The notes under the pieces were generated by a model. That model worked only from the letters and a program-made list of their open reading frames with translations. It had not been told where the DNA came from and ran no database searches. DNA of 64,000 bases from Ensifer sp. IC3342 (GTDB taxonomy: Bacteria > Pseudomonadota > Alphaproteobacteria > Rhizobiales > Rhizobiaceae), in contig NZ_JADYVE010000004.1 of NCBI RefSeq assembly GCF_020193655.1, positions 62,001-126,000 of the forward strand, given 5' to 3'. Position numbers and translations under genes: made by a program. This document shows, in pieces, positions 9,300-18,400 of the stretch. Position 1 is the first letter of the stretch, and each line of letters opens with the position of its first letter.

Positions 9300-10403
9300 T
9301 TAGGCCATGCCATTCTGATGAAGAACAGTCGCGGCGGGCACCGATTGCAAGTATCGCGCCAGCCCGTCCACCCGCCTCGTGGCGGCAAGCGAAATGCGGC
9401 TGCACCACGGCGCCCGCGCGCCGGCGAGCAGGCTGTATCGCTCCCGGCGCCGAATTAGGCCCCATTTTCCCGTCTGTGCCAGGAAAGCATGGGTCAGCTC
9501 CGGTCGCTCTTCATCGGCTATGAGCTGATAGAGAAAATAGAAGAAACAGAGGGCCCCGTCCTTATAGGCCCGGCGCACCTCCACTGGTAGGGACAAAATG
9601 TTCCGTTCGAGCGACAGGATGAATTCGGCGAGATTCCGGATCGTCTCCATCGTGACCGCAATGCCGATCTCGGCGAGCGCGGTCGTGTCATCGACAAGGC
9701 ATTCCCGCTCAAGGTTTTCGGCCACGATCTTCAGATGGCTCTGGCGCATCCGACGCTTGTGCTTGTTCGTGACGCTGCCGCCGTGGATACGATAGGCGAC
9801 CAGGGCTTCATCGATAATCGAAACCGGGAAGCGATCGGCAATGCGCCTGAACAGATCGAAGTCCTCCGCATGCACGTAGCTCGCATCGTAAGCGAGCATC
9901 GGCTCCGGAATTACCTTCCGATTGTAGATCACGGTCGAGTGCATGAAGATCGTGAAGAACATCGACAATGTGCGCAGGCTTCCGGACCGAAAGATCGGGT
10001 TGGGCGTACCGCGAATGATGCGATTGCCGATCAACGTGTCGATTCCGGTACCGCAAAGCGCCAGCCCCGGCCGTTGGTCGAACAACGCGACCTGACGCGA
10101 AAAGCGGGACGGATAGGAAATGTCGTCGGCGTCCATCCTGGCGACGAGTTCGCCTCTGGCGAGAGCCAGCCCCTCGTTCAACGTGGCAATAAGGCCGCGG
10201 TTTTCGCGCGAGACGATGAGGATGCGACGGTCATTCTTCCGATATCGCTCGAGGATGTCCAGCGAACGATCCGTCGACCCGTCGTCGATGGCAATGATTT
10301 CGACATGTTCGTGGCCCTGGTACAGCATGCTTTCGAGTGCCGCGGGAAGATATGGTTCCGCGTTGTAGACGGGCAGCAGGACAGAGACCAATGGCGTGGG
10401 CAT
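9300..10403 (-). CDS. Family 2 glycosyltransferase
   Basis: Second GT2 enzyme of the unit (367 aa), beginning MPTPLVSVLLPVYNAEPYLP, the classical first strand of the fold. It has IDDGSTDRS near residue 41 and the metal-binding RMDADD motif near residue 92. A C-terminal region of about 130 residues after the catalytic domain is helical and less conserved. It lies 16 bp after the acyltransferase gene and 1 bp before the next glycosyltransferase, so all four genes look like one transcript. Sugar specificity unknown. Confidence 0.92.
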   Translation of the reverse strand: MPTPLVSVLLPVYNAEPYLPAALESMLYQGHEHVEIIAIDDGSTDRSLDILERYRKNDRRILIVSRENRGLIATLNEGLALARGELVARMDADDISYPSRFSRQVALFDQRPGLALCGTGIDTLIGNRIIRGTPNPIFRSGSLRTLSMFFTIFMHSTVIYNRKVIPEPMLAYDASYVHAEDFDLFRRIADRFPVSIIDEALVAYRIHGGSVTNKHKRRMRQSHLKIVAENLERECLVDDTTALAEIGIAVTMETIRNLAEFILSLERNILSLPVEVRRAYKDGALCFFYFLYQLIADEERPELTHAFLAQTGKWGLIRRRERYSLLAGARAPWCSRISLAATRRVDGLARYLQSVPAATVLHQNGMA

Positions 10404-10419
10404 TGTTCAGCTCGTGTAG

Positions 10420-11592
10420 TTATCGAAGGGATTTGCGGGAACTGATCGGTTCCGGCCAATAGGCGGGGTGTTCGGCGTCCCTGCCTCCCATCCGGTCGCC
10501 CGCGTTCGTGAATACCGGCATAACTCCCGATGCCTTCGGCCGGACGTATGGAAAATGCCGTTTCAGCGCGTTGAGCGGCTTTTCGAAGGCCAGCCAAGAG
10601 ATCGACGCGATCAGCAACGTGGCTGCTCCCGCAACCAGGAACCGCCCAAGCCCCTGCTCGGAGACATTGATGGGAAGCCAGGGCTGAGCCTTGACCGCCA
10701 GCGCAAGCACGATCGCATGATAGAGATAGACGCCATAACTGATGCGCCCGAGCGCGGTTACCGCCGGAAGCTCGGTCAGGCGACCGAGATAGCCGTCGAT
10801 CCCTCGCGAACAACTACCAACCAGCATCGTCAGCGGCAAAAGCGGAAAAACCTCCAGCCCGATCCAGCCCAGCCACTCCAGCATCGGCGTCAACGTCACG
10901 GGCCTCAACCAGAACAGGAAGACGAATGCACTGAGGAGGGGCATCCAAGACCACCTTGCCCATTGCGGCCAGGCCGCATTCTTCGACCGGCAGGCGGCGA
11001 GGAGGGCACCCGAGGCGAGCGCGTCCATTGAGGCGGGGGGTAGCAGATCGCGAGCCAGCGACGGTATACCCGTGAACGGCCAATAGAAGCGGTAGGCGAT
11101 GGAGCAGGCGATGACGCCGAGGCAAATTGCTGTGATCGAGCGTCTCGGGGCGATGAGGACGATCAGCGGCCAGACGATGTAGAATTGCTCTTCAATGCTA
11201 AGGCTCCACGTATGACAGAGGACCCATGGCGTCCACGCGTCTTGGAGCGCGTACCAGAAATTCGAAAGATAAAGCGCGTGCCACGCCAGCACCGTCTTGG
11301 AACTCTCTAGATCGATCAGCCAGACGATGCCGAGGACCGCGAAATAGGGCGGAAAGATGCGCAGCGCCCGACGCGCATAAAACGACTTCAGCGCCATCGC
11401 CGGTTCGAAACGGGCATTTTCGCGTGCGTCGAGCAGCAGCCGGGTAATCAGGAAACCGCTCAGCACGAAGAACAACCGCACGCCGATGTGACCCCAATAG
11501 GACCCGTCGGCCGCGAAGAAATGTCCATAGAGCACCATCGTGACAGCGACGGCTCTCAACCCATCCAACTGCCGCTCGCGTGCGATCCGCAT
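10420..11592 (-). CDS. Acyltransferase 3 family membrane protein (OafA/ExoZ-like)
   Basis: Integral membrane O-acyltransferase (390 aa) that would add acetyl or succinyl groups to sugars of the exported glycan. I start it at 11592 (MRIARERQLDGLRAV), preceded by GGAGGGGG. The R-x-LDGLRA motif and the VRLFFVLSGFLITRLLL segment are hallmarks of Acyl_transf_3. About ten membrane helices follow, including the SIEEQFYIVWP motif. The protein ends with a soluble tail and lacks the extra SGNH domain seen in long OafA proteins. First gene of the acyltransferase-GT2-GT2-msbA2 operon; its promoter must be in the AT-rich gap upstream. Confidence 0.92.
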   Translation of the reverse strand: MRIARERQLDGLRAVAVTMVLYGHFFAADGSYWGHIGVRLFFVLSGFLITRLLLDARENARFEPAMALKSFYARRALRIFPPYFAVLGIVWLIDLESSKTVLAWHALYLSNFWYALQDAWTPWVLCHTWSLSIEEQFYIVWPLIVLIAPRRSITAICLGVIACSIAYRFYWPFTGIPSLARDLLPPASMDALASGALLAACRSKNAAWPQWARWSWMPLLSAFVFLFWLRPVTLTPMLEWLGWIGLEVFPLLPLTMLVGSCSRGIDGYLGRLTELPAVTALGRISYGVYLYHAIVLALAVKAQPWLPINVSEQGLGRFLVAGAATLLIASISWLAFEKPLNALKRHFPYVRPKASGVMPVFTNAGDRMGGRDAEHPAYWPEPISSRKSLR

Positions 11593-11989
11593 CGAACATC
11601 CCCCTCCGAGTTCAAATCTTTGTGGGATACTCTCCTGGTGGCACCAGCTCCCTACATGATCATGATTTTTGCCGCCGGTTTCGGTGATTGCCTGTGGCGA
11701 GGAACCCCTGAAATTATGCAGGTAAATGAATGGATAATGGGCGGTATAGGTGACTGTAGGGGCGAATAGGGCCAAACTTTGGCGGGGCAGAGCCAAGGAT
11801 AATGCTTCAGCAGCCGAGAAACCTGAAGTGTGTCTTTGCGGCAATACCAGACGAAAGTCTGATTAGACGTGATGTCGAGCGCAACTGCGGCGACATTAGT
11901 TGTAGAAATCTTGACGGTACAGCCCACCGTCTGCGCGATGATAAGAATATACTAATTCAACCATCCCGGGCGAGCATTCGCTGAGTCGA
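11593..11989. other. Intergenic region upstream of the polysaccharide operon
   Basis: About 397 bp, lower in GC than its surroundings and without a supportable gene. It separates the polysaccharide operon start (11592) from the end of the MerR/XRE/cupin regulator gene and should carry the operon promoter. I see no clear operator. Confidence 0.55.
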
Positions 11990-12811
11990 CTAGAATGTCG
12001 GCGGCGTGTTGATCCACAGCAGAATGGTCTCGCCGTCGTGGCGATTGGACCAGGCATGCCGGCGGCGGCTCTCGAAATAGAGCGAGTCGCCCGGATGAAG
12101 ATCGTAGAACTGATCGGAGTCCAATATGAATTCAACGCGACCGGAGAGAACATAGACGAACTCCTCGCCGTCGTGGCGATATGCACCCTCGCTCGAAGCG
12201 CCCGGCGCCAGCACAAAACGATGGCAGTCCATCTGATTTCTGCCTTCCGCGAGCAATTGCACGGTCACCCCTGGCGTCGTGCGCGGCCAGTTGCGCCACT
12301 CGCCGGCCCTGACGAGCGCCCGTACCTCCGGTTCTTCTTCCCCCGAAAGGCTGGAAACAGTCGTGCCGAAATATTCCGCGAGATTATGGAGCACTGCAAC
12401 GGAGACGCCCTGCGAGGTGCGTTCCAAGGTCGAGAGCACCGATGCGGCAATGCCGACATCGTTTGCCACCTGCTCGAGCGTCTTGCCCGCGGCGTGCCGC
12501 AGGCTCCGCAACTTTCGGCCCACCTGGAGATCGGCACTGCTCTCCGACGATGCAGCCGGACCGTCGTCGTTCGCGCCCTCTGCCTCCAAAGCCTCGCGTA
12601 TGGCGGCCGGGTTCAGACCGCGCTCGGCACGAAACCAGGATATGCGCTTCAGTCGGGCGAGATCTGCATCGGTATATTGCCGATGCCCCGTCGCCGAACG
12701 CTCGGGCACTACGAGCCCCTGCGTCTCCCACAGCCTGAGCGTGGACGCCGACACGCCGGCGAGCCTCGCCGCCTCGGCGACCTTATAGCGTATATTGCCG
12801 GCTCCGCTCAT
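11990..12811 (-). CDS. MerR + XRE + cupin three-domain transcriptional regulator
   Basis: Unusual regulator of 273 aa with three modules. A MerR-type winged HTH spans residues about 8-70 (YKVAEAARLAGVSASTLRLWE, with the GHRQYTDADLARL wing). A second XRE/Cro-type HTH spans about 95-155 (RKLRSLRHAAGKTLEQVA). A C-terminal cupin sensor spans about 190-270 (HDGEEFVYVLSGRVEF and PGDSLYFES). The start at 12811 (MSGAGNIRY) has GAGGAAACGG upstream. XRE+cupin regulators commonly control amino-acid or polyamine catabolism; the added MerR head makes this one distinctive. It is divergent from gabT-gabD across 231 bp containing repeated TTGCA motifs, so it is the likely regulator of that operon (inference). 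Confidence 0.9.
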   Translation of the reverse strand: MSGAGNIRYKVAEAARLAGVSASTLRLWETQGLVVPERSATGHRQYTDADLARLKRISWFRAERGLNPAAIREALEAEGANDDGPAASSESSADLQVGRKLRSLRHAAGKTLEQVANDVGIAASVLSTLERTSQGVSVAVLHNLAEYFGTTVSSLSGEEEPEVRALVRAGEWRNWPRTTPGVTVQLLAEGRNQMDCHRFVLAPGASSEGAYRHDGEEFVYVLSGRVEFILDSDQFYDLHPGDSLYFESRRRHAWSNRHDGETILLWINTPPTF

Positions 12812-12946
12812 CGATCCGTTTCCTCTTTCTGGCATCGTGGCTCCAGGCGATTCAAAGCTGTCGGCACTGGAAGCAATCTAGCCGCCGCGCCCGTCGGTTC
12901 ACAAGAAGCGCTCATCAGTGGCGGTGTTGTCTCGATCACCAAATTT

Positions 12947-13008
12947 GATTTGCAATCCATGTGAAAAGATGTACCACTTCCGAAGAAAAATTGCAGAAAA
13001 AATGCAAT
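12947..13008. promoter_or_regulatory. Candidate operator region, TTGCA repeats upstream of gabT
   Basis: Two palindromic sites lie in the divergent spacer: GATT-TGC-AATC at 12947-12957 and ATTGCA-N7-TGCAAT at 12990-13008. The shared TTGCA half-site and the place next to the two-HTH regulator suggest binding sites for it. Not tested. Confidence 0.5.
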
Positions 13009-13042
13009 ATATATTCCTCTCCTCGCAAACAGGACGACGACG

Positions 13043-14311
13043 ATGACCAGCCTCACCGATCGCAAAAACGCAGCCATCTCCCGTGGTGTCGGAATGACCA
13101 CACAGATCTACGCCGACCGTGCCGAAAATGCCGAGATCTGGGACAAGGAGGGCAACCGGTACATCGACTTCGCCGCGGGCATCGCCGTCGTCAACACGGG
13201 CCATCGCCACCCCAAGGTGATCGCAGCGGTCAAGGAGCAGCTCGACCGCTTCACCCACACCTGCCACCAGGTCGTTCCCTACGAAAATTATGTCCATCTC
13301 GCTGAGCGCCTGAACGCGCTGGCGCCGGGCAACTTCGCCAAGAAGACGATCTTCGTCACGACCGGCGCGGAGGCCGTCGAAAACGCGGTCAAGATCGCCC
13401 GCGCCGCGACGGGTCGCCAGGCGATCGTAGCCTTCGGCGGCGGCTTCCACGGCCGCACCTTCATGGGCATGGCGCTGACCGGCAAGGTCGTGCCCTACAA
13501 GGTCGGGTTTGGCGCAATGCCGGGAGACGTCTTCCACGCCCCCTTCCCGATCGAACTGCACGGCGTCAGCGTCGAACAGTCGCTTGCCGCACTGAAGAGA
13601 CTCTTCGCCGCCGATGTCGATCCGGGTCGCGTGGCTGCGATCATCATCGAGCCCGTTCAGGGCGAAGGCGGCTTCTACCCGGCCCCGACCGCCTTCCTGA
13701 AGGCGCTTCGCGAAATCTGTGACCAGCATGGCATCCTGCTGATCGCCGATGAGGTGCAGACCGGCTTTGCCCGCACGGGCAAGCTCTTCGCGATGGAGCA
13801 CCATGACGTCGCGCCCGATCTGATGACGATGGCAAAGAGCCTTGCCGGCGGCTTCCCGCTTGCCGCGGTCACCGGCCGCGCCGAAATCATGGATGCGCCC
13901 GGACCGGGCGGCCTTGGCGGCACCTATGGCGGCAACCCGCTCGGCATTGCCGCGGCCCATGCCGTCCTCGACGTCATCGAGGAGGAGAAGCTGTGCGAGC
14001 GCGCGAACCAGCTTGGCAATCGTCTGAAGCAGCGCCTCGCCGCAATCCGCGACAAGGCGCCGGAGATCGTCGATATTCGCGGTCCGGGCTTCATGAATGC
14101 GGTCGAATTCAACGACGTGAAGACCGGTCTGCCGAGCGCCGAATTCGCCAACAAAGTCCGCCTTATTGCGTTGGAAAAGGGCCTGATCCTGCTGACCTGC
14201 GGCGTCCATGGCAACGTCATCCGCTTCCTGGCGCCGATCACGATCCAGGACGAAGTCTTCGCGGAAGCGCTCGATATTCTCGAAGCGTCGATCATCGAGG
14301 CGCGTGGTTGA
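13043..14311 (+). CDS. gabT: 4-aminobutyrate (GABA) aminotransferase
   Basis: PLP-dependent class III aminotransferase (422 aa) converting 4-aminobutyrate and 2-oxoglutarate to succinate semialdehyde and glutamate. Visible features are GAEAVENAVKIARA (substrate/PLP phosphate binding, near residue 112), FHGRTFMGMALTG near 148, LLIADEVQTGFARTG near 233 with the PLP-contacting Asp, and the Schiff-base Lys in MTMAKSLAGGFPL near 268. Start at 13043 has an AGGA site. gabD follows 128 bp downstream on the same strand, completing the GABA shunt to succinate. Other omega-amine substrates are possible for this family. Confidence 0.95.
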   Translation: MTSLTDRKNAAISRGVGMTTQIYADRAENAEIWDKEGNRYIDFAAGIAVVNTGHRHPKVIAAVKEQLDRFTHTCHQVVPYENYVHLAERLNALAPGNFAKKTIFVTTGAEAVENAVKIARAATGRQAIVAFGGGFHGRTFMGMALTGKVVPYKVGFGAMPGDVFHAPFPIELHGVSVEQSLAALKRLFAADVDPGRVAAIIIEPVQGEGGFYPAPTAFLKALREICDQHGILLIADEVQTGFARTGKLFAMEHHDVAPDLMTMAKSLAGGFPLAAVTGRAEIMDAPGPGGLGGTYGGNPLGIAAAHAVLDVIEEEKLCERANQLGNRLKQRLAAIRDKAPEIVDIRGPGFMNAVEFNDVKTGLPSAEFANKVRLIALEKGLILLTCGVHGNVIRFLAPITIQDEVFAEALDILEASIIEARG

Positions 14312-14323
14312 CGGCAACTCGGG

Positions 14324-14341
14324 CGCCCGCTATCGCGGGCG
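14324..14341 (+). terminator. Short hairpin between gabT and gabD
   Basis: A 7-bp CGCCCGC/GCGGGCG stem with a TATC loop lies 12 bp after the gabT stop. No U tract; it may only attenuate or protect the gabT message. Confidence 0.4.
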
Positions 14342-14439
14342 TCCGGTGAACGACGCCGGCTCGGGGTGGGCAACCGCCGCTCCGCAAAAATGAAGCGAGG
14401 CTTGGCCCTGCCACAACAGGCCTCGCCCGAGGACGTGCC

Positions 14440-15915
14440 ATGGGATTAACATCCGCACTGACCAAGCACCTGCGAGCAGCCGACCTGTTTGCGGCACTCG
14501 AAAATGTAACCCGGCCCTCCATCAAGTGGACCGGCGCAACCTTCGACGTCTTCAATCCCTCGACCGGTGAATTGCTTGCAACTCTCCCCGATATGGGAAT
14601 CGACGAGGCGCATGCCGCGATCGATGCTTCGGCCGCCGCACAAGGCCCCTGGGCTGCAAAGCCGGCGAAAGAGCGAAGCGCAATCCTGCGCCGCTGGCAC
14701 GACAAGATCATCGAGCATGCCGATGATCTTGCCGCCATCCTCACCGCCGAAATGGGCAAGCCGTTGGCAGAAGCGAAGGGTGAGGTGCTTCACGCGGCGT
14801 CCTATGTCGAGTGGTATGCCGAGGAAGCCAAGCGCGTCTATGGCGAGACCTTCCCCGCGCCGGCCAACGACCGCCGCATGCTCGTCATCAAGCAGCCGGT
14901 CGGTGTCGTCGGCACCATCACGCCATGGAATTTTCCGGCCTCGATGGTGGCGCGCAAGATCTCGCCCGCGCTCGCCGCCGGCTGCGCGGTCGTGCTGAAG
15001 CCGGCGGAACAGACGCCGCTCGTGGCCGGCGCTATGTTCGTGCTCGCGGAAAGGGCCGGTTTTCCGAAAGGCGTCGTCAATTTGCTTTACGCAGCCGAAG
15101 GCGCCCCGATTGGCCGCGAACTCTGCAGCAACCCCAAGGTCCGCAAGATCAGCTTCACCGGCTCCACCGAGGTCGGGCGTCTGCTGATGCGGCAATGCTC
15201 CGACCAGATCAAGAAGGTCAGCCTGGAACTCGGCGGCAATGCGCCCTTCATCGTTTTCGACGACGCCGACATCGACGAGGCGGTGGACGGCGCCGTTCAG
15301 GCCAAATTCCGCAATGCCGGCCAGACCTGCGTTTCGGCCAACCGCATCTATGTGCAATCCGCCGTGCACGGCGCTTTCGCGGAAAAATTCGTCGCCCGCG
15401 TGCGCGAACTTAGTGTCGGCGACGGGTTTTCTGCCGGGGTCGCGATCGGTCCGATGATCGACAGCCATGCGATCGAGAAGATCGAGGCGCATGTCGCCGA
15501 TGCCTTGGCCAAGGGCGGAGAAGTACGATGCGGCGGCAGGCGGATCGGCACCAGGGGTACCTTCTTCGAGCCGACGGTTCTAACCGGCATTACGCATGGC
15601 ATGCGCGTTGCCCAGGAAGAGACCTTCGGCCCGATCGCGCCGATCATCCGTTTCGAAACGGCCGAGCAGGTGGTCGCCGAGGCCAACGACACGATCTATG
15701 GCCTCGCCGCGTATTTCTACGCCGAGAACCTGAAGCGCGTCTGGCACGTGGCCGAAGCGCTCGAATATGGCATGGTCGGCATCAATACCGGGCGGATGTC
15801 TTCAGAAGCCGCGCCCTTCGGCGGCATCAAGCAATCCGGTATCGGCCGGGAAGGCTCCCGCCATGGGCTCGAGGACTACCTCGAGATGAAATATCTCTGC
15901 ATGGGCAATATCTGA
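14440..15915 (+). CDS. gabD: NAD(P)-dependent succinate-semialdehyde dehydrogenase
   Basis: Aldehyde dehydrogenase family enzyme (491 aa) that oxidises succinate semialdehyde, the GabT product, to succinate for the TCA cycle. Conserved elements: TPWNFPASMVARKISPALAAG (cofactor binding, near residue 160), the FTGSTEVGR glycine motif, general base in LELGGNAPFIVFDDAD near 262, and the catalytic Cys in NAGQTCVSANR near 295. The C-terminal GGIKQSGIGREGSRHGLEDYLE is typical of GabD. The ATG at 14440 gives the family length. It converges on ackA 43 bp further on. Confidence 0.95.
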   Translation: MGLTSALTKHLRAADLFAALENVTRPSIKWTGATFDVFNPSTGELLATLPDMGIDEAHAAIDASAAAQGPWAAKPAKERSAILRRWHDKIIEHADDLAAILTAEMGKPLAEAKGEVLHAASYVEWYAEEAKRVYGETFPAPANDRRMLVIKQPVGVVGTITPWNFPASMVARKISPALAAGCAVVLKPAEQTPLVAGAMFVLAERAGFPKGVVNLLYAAEGAPIGRELCSNPKVRKISFTGSTEVGRLLMRQCSDQIKKVSLELGGNAPFIVFDDADIDEAVDGAVQAKFRNAGQTCVSANRIYVQSAVHGAFAEKFVARVRELSVGDGFSAGVAIGPMIDSHAIEKIEAHVADALAKGGEVRCGGRRIGTRGTFFEPTVLTGITHGMRVAQEETFGPIAPIIRFETAEQVVAEANDTIYGLAAYFYAENLKRVWHVAEALEYGMVGINTGRMSSEAAPFGGIKQSGIGREGSRHGLEDYLEMKYLCMGNI

Positions 15916-15958
15916 GGGCAACCGGTAGCCTCGCCTACGTCGATGAGTTCGGGCCTGA

Positions 15959-17137
15959 TCAGGCTGCATGCGTATCAATGAGCTCAAGGGTGTGGCGCGC
16001 GATCATCAGTTCCTCGTCGGTTGGGATGACATGAAGGGCGATGCGGCTTTTGGCAGTTGAGATCAATGCGGCACCCGCCTCGTTCACCGCCGGGTCGAGC
16101 TCTGCCCCAAGCCAGCCGAGGCCTTCGACGATGCGTGCGCGGATCGGGGGCGAGTTCTCGCCGACGCCCGCCGTGAAGACCAAGGCATCGACCCCTCCCA
16201 GTGCCGCCGCGAGCATCCCAATATTGAGCACACACCGATAGACGACGTGGGCGACGGCAAGCGCGGCATTCGGGTCGGCGCTCGCTAGAAGTTCGCGCAT
16301 GTCGCTCGACAGGCCGGATAACCCTTTGAGCCCGGCGTCATGGTAGAGCAGATCGGAGACCTTCTGAGCGCTCATGCCCTTCTGCATGATCAGATAGAGG
16401 ACGACGCCCGGATCGAGCTGGCCCGGTCGCGTCCCCATCGGCAACCCGTCGAGGGCGGTGAAGCCCATTGTGGTCTCGATGCTGCGGCCGTCGCGCAACG
16501 CGCACATAGAAGCGCCGCTGCCGAGGTGGGCGACAATGACGCGGGCCGCTTGCGGCGCCACCTCGCGGAGCCGCTCGGCGATATACTCATATGATAGTCC
16601 GTGAAAGCCGTAGCGCCGGACACCCTCGTCATAGAAGCTTCGCGGCAGGGCGTAGCAATCAGTGTGCTCGGCGTGGCCACGATGAAAGGCAGTGTCGAAG
16701 CAGGCGACCTGCGGCACATCCGGATTGATCGCCATCGCCAGACGGATCGGCGCCAGGTTGTTCGGCTGATGCAGAGGTGCGAGATCCTGGTAGCTCGCGA
16801 GGCGATCGAGCACGGCCGCATCGATCAGCACGGGCCGCGTGTAGTCCGGGCCGCCGTGCACGACTCTGTGACCGACCGCCCGCAACTCGAAGCCTTCCAG
16901 CGTCAGGAGCCAGCGTCTGGCCTCGGCAATGGCGGCCGGAAGGTCGCGAACGGCCTTTGCGTCATAGGTCTGGTCGATGAGCCCGGCGCCGTCAGCCGCC
17001 GTCGCCTGCAAACGCGGCCTCGTGCCGATACCGTCGATTTTCCCGCGGATCTGGCGTGTCAGGTCCATTCCGGCGATGCCGAAAACCTGGAACTTGAGGC
17101 TCGATGAGCCGGCGTTGACGACAAGGAGCGCGTCCAT
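15959..17137 (-). CDS. ackA: Acetate kinase
   Basis: Interconverts acetyl phosphate + ADP and acetate + ATP (392 aa). Start at 17137 ([20 protein letters not shown]) gives the canonical N-terminus, and an AAGGAG site lies about 9 nt upstream. ASKHA-fold motifs seen: NAGSSSLKF (adenosine/phosphate 1), GHRVVHGG near residue 88, AHLGSGASM near 205 and [12 protein letters not shown] near 320. It lies 4 bp after the phosphotransacetylase-like gene, so the two form one operon making ATP from acetyl-CoA. An FNR/FixK-type box stands in front of the operon, which would fit microaerobic overflow metabolism. Confidence 0.95.
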   Translation of the reverse strand: MDALLVVNAGSSSLKFQVFGIAGMDLTRQIRGKIDGIGTRPRLQATAADGAGLIDQTYDAKAVRDLPAAIAEARRWLLTLEGFELRAVGHRVVHGGPDYTRPVLIDAAVLDRLASYQDLAPLHQPNNLAPIRLAMAINPDVPQVACFDTAFHRGHAEHTDCYALPRSFYDEGVRRYGFHGLSYEYIAERLREVAPQAARVIVAHLGSGASMCALRDGRSIETTMGFTALDGLPMGTRPGQLDPGVVLYLIMQKGMSAQKVSDLLYHDAGLKGLSGLSSDMRELLASADPNAALAVAHVVYRCVLNIGMLAAALGGVDALVFTAGVGENSPPIRARIVEGLGWLGAELDPAVNEAGAALISTAKSRIALHVIPTDEELMIARHTLELIDTHAA

Positions 17138-17141
17138 GGCG

Positions 17142-18098
17142 CTACACCGCTGCCACTTGGGCGGCCCGCCGCCGCGCCGTGTAGAGCGCAGCGACAGCGC
17201 ATGATGCAAGGCGTGTGCGCACTGAATCCGCCCGCGAGGTGAGCACGATCGGCACACGGGCGCCAAGGACGATGCCGGCGGCATCTGCGTGAGTGAGGAA
17301 AGTCAGGTTCTTGGCGAGCATGTTCCCGGCCTCGAGATCCGGCACGACGAGGATCTGGGCGTGGCCGGCAACCGGCGATTTGATGCCCTTGATGCGCGCC
17401 GCTTCTGGATCGATCGCGTTGTCGAAGGCGAGTGGCCCTTCAAGCAGGCCGCCCGTGATCTGGCCGCGTTCTGCCATCTTGCAAAGCGCCGCGGCCTCGA
17501 TCGTCGAAGGAATCTTCGTCGTCACGGTCTCGACCGCCGAAAGAATAGCGACGCGCGGCTCGCCGAGACCGATCGTGACCCAGAGATCGATTGCGTTCTG
17601 CACGATGTCGCGTTTGGCTTCGAGGTCCGGGAAGATGTTGATCGCGGCGTCCGTGACGAACAGCGTGTCGGCATGGCCGGGCACGTCCATGACGAAGACG
17701 TGGCTGATCCGCCGCTCGGTTCGAAGGCCCGTGGCCGAGGCGGCGACCTCGTGCATCAGTTCGTCGGTATGCAGGCTCCCCTTCATCAGGAGTTCGCCGC
17801 TGCCCTCGCGGATCAATGCGACCGCCTTGGCGGCCGCGGCGTGGCTGTGCGGGACATCGACGATTTCCCACCGACCGAGATCGAGCCGGTGTTCCGCTGC
17901 CACGTTACGGATCTTGGCTTCCGGCCCGACCAGCACGGGCATGATGAGCCCCGTCTCGGCGGCTTCGATAGCGCCGCTCAGCGAAGTTTCATCGCAAGGA
18001 TGCGCTACGATGGTGACCGCCGGCGCCTCGGCCCGTGCAGCCGCGATCAGGCGGTCATATTTGGAAGGCTGCGTCGCCAGCGTGATGACCTCGGACAT
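17142..18098 (-). CDS. pta: Phosphate acetyltransferase (phosphotransacetylase-type)
   Basis: Short PTA_PTB-family enzyme (318 aa) that would swap CoA for phosphate on acetyl-CoA, feeding acetyl phosphate to AckA encoded 4 bp downstream. Motifs: [14 protein letters not shown] near residue 105, [23 protein letters not shown] near 140 and [10 protein letters not shown] near 230. It resembles the phosphotransacetylase half of 'enoyl-CoA hydratase/phosphate acetyltransferase' annotations but has no hydratase domain, so it is the short form. A phosphate butyryltransferase activity is the main alternative. The likely promoter contains the FixK-type box 71 bp upstream of the ATG. Confidence 0.87.
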   Translation of the reverse strand: MSEVITLATQPSKYDRLIAAARAEAPAVTIVAHPCDETSLSGAIEAAETGLIMPVLVGPEAKIRNVAAEHRLDLGRWEIVDVPHSHAAAAKAVALIREGSGELLMKGSLHTDELMHEVAASATGLRTERRISHVFVMDVPGHADTLFVTDAAINIFPDLEAKRDIVQNAIDLWVTIGLGEPRVAILSAVETVTTKIPSTIEAAALCKMAERGQITGGLLEGPLAFDNAIDPEAARIKGIKSPVAGHAQILVVPDLEAGNMLAKNLTFLTHADAAGIVLGARVPIVLTSRADSVRTRLASCAVAALYTARRRAAQVAAV

Positions 18099-18168
18099 CC
18101 GGAACTCCTTCCTGTTCGGGACGCGTTGTGGTTAGGGGCAGCTTTGCGCCCAATGTGAGGCACCGGCG

Positions 18169-18182
18169 TTGATCTGCGTCAA
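18169..18182. promoter_or_regulatory. FNR/FixK-type box upstream of pta-ackA
   Basis: TTGATCTGCGTCAA matches the rhizobial FixK consensus TTGAY-N4-RTCAA in both half-sites. It lies 71 bp from the pta ATG (leftward) and 219 bp from htpG (rightward), so pta-ackA is the likelier target. This predicts microaerobic induction. Confidence 0.72.
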
Positions 18183-18400
18183 GAATGCAGGCAAGCCGCA
18201 AGGCGGCAGCCGGATCATTCCTTGTACATTTCGCGCGAACGCGAACTTTGCCGCCAACCTCATGTCCGTCCCGGCTTCAAACGTCCACGAAGGTCTACGC
18301 AGCAGCGTCGCACCGAAACGTAACCTCGACAAGACGACCCTTGAAAATCGGCGCGTGGCTTGCCAATTGGGGCAGACAAATCAAGGAGGTTTGCAACGCG

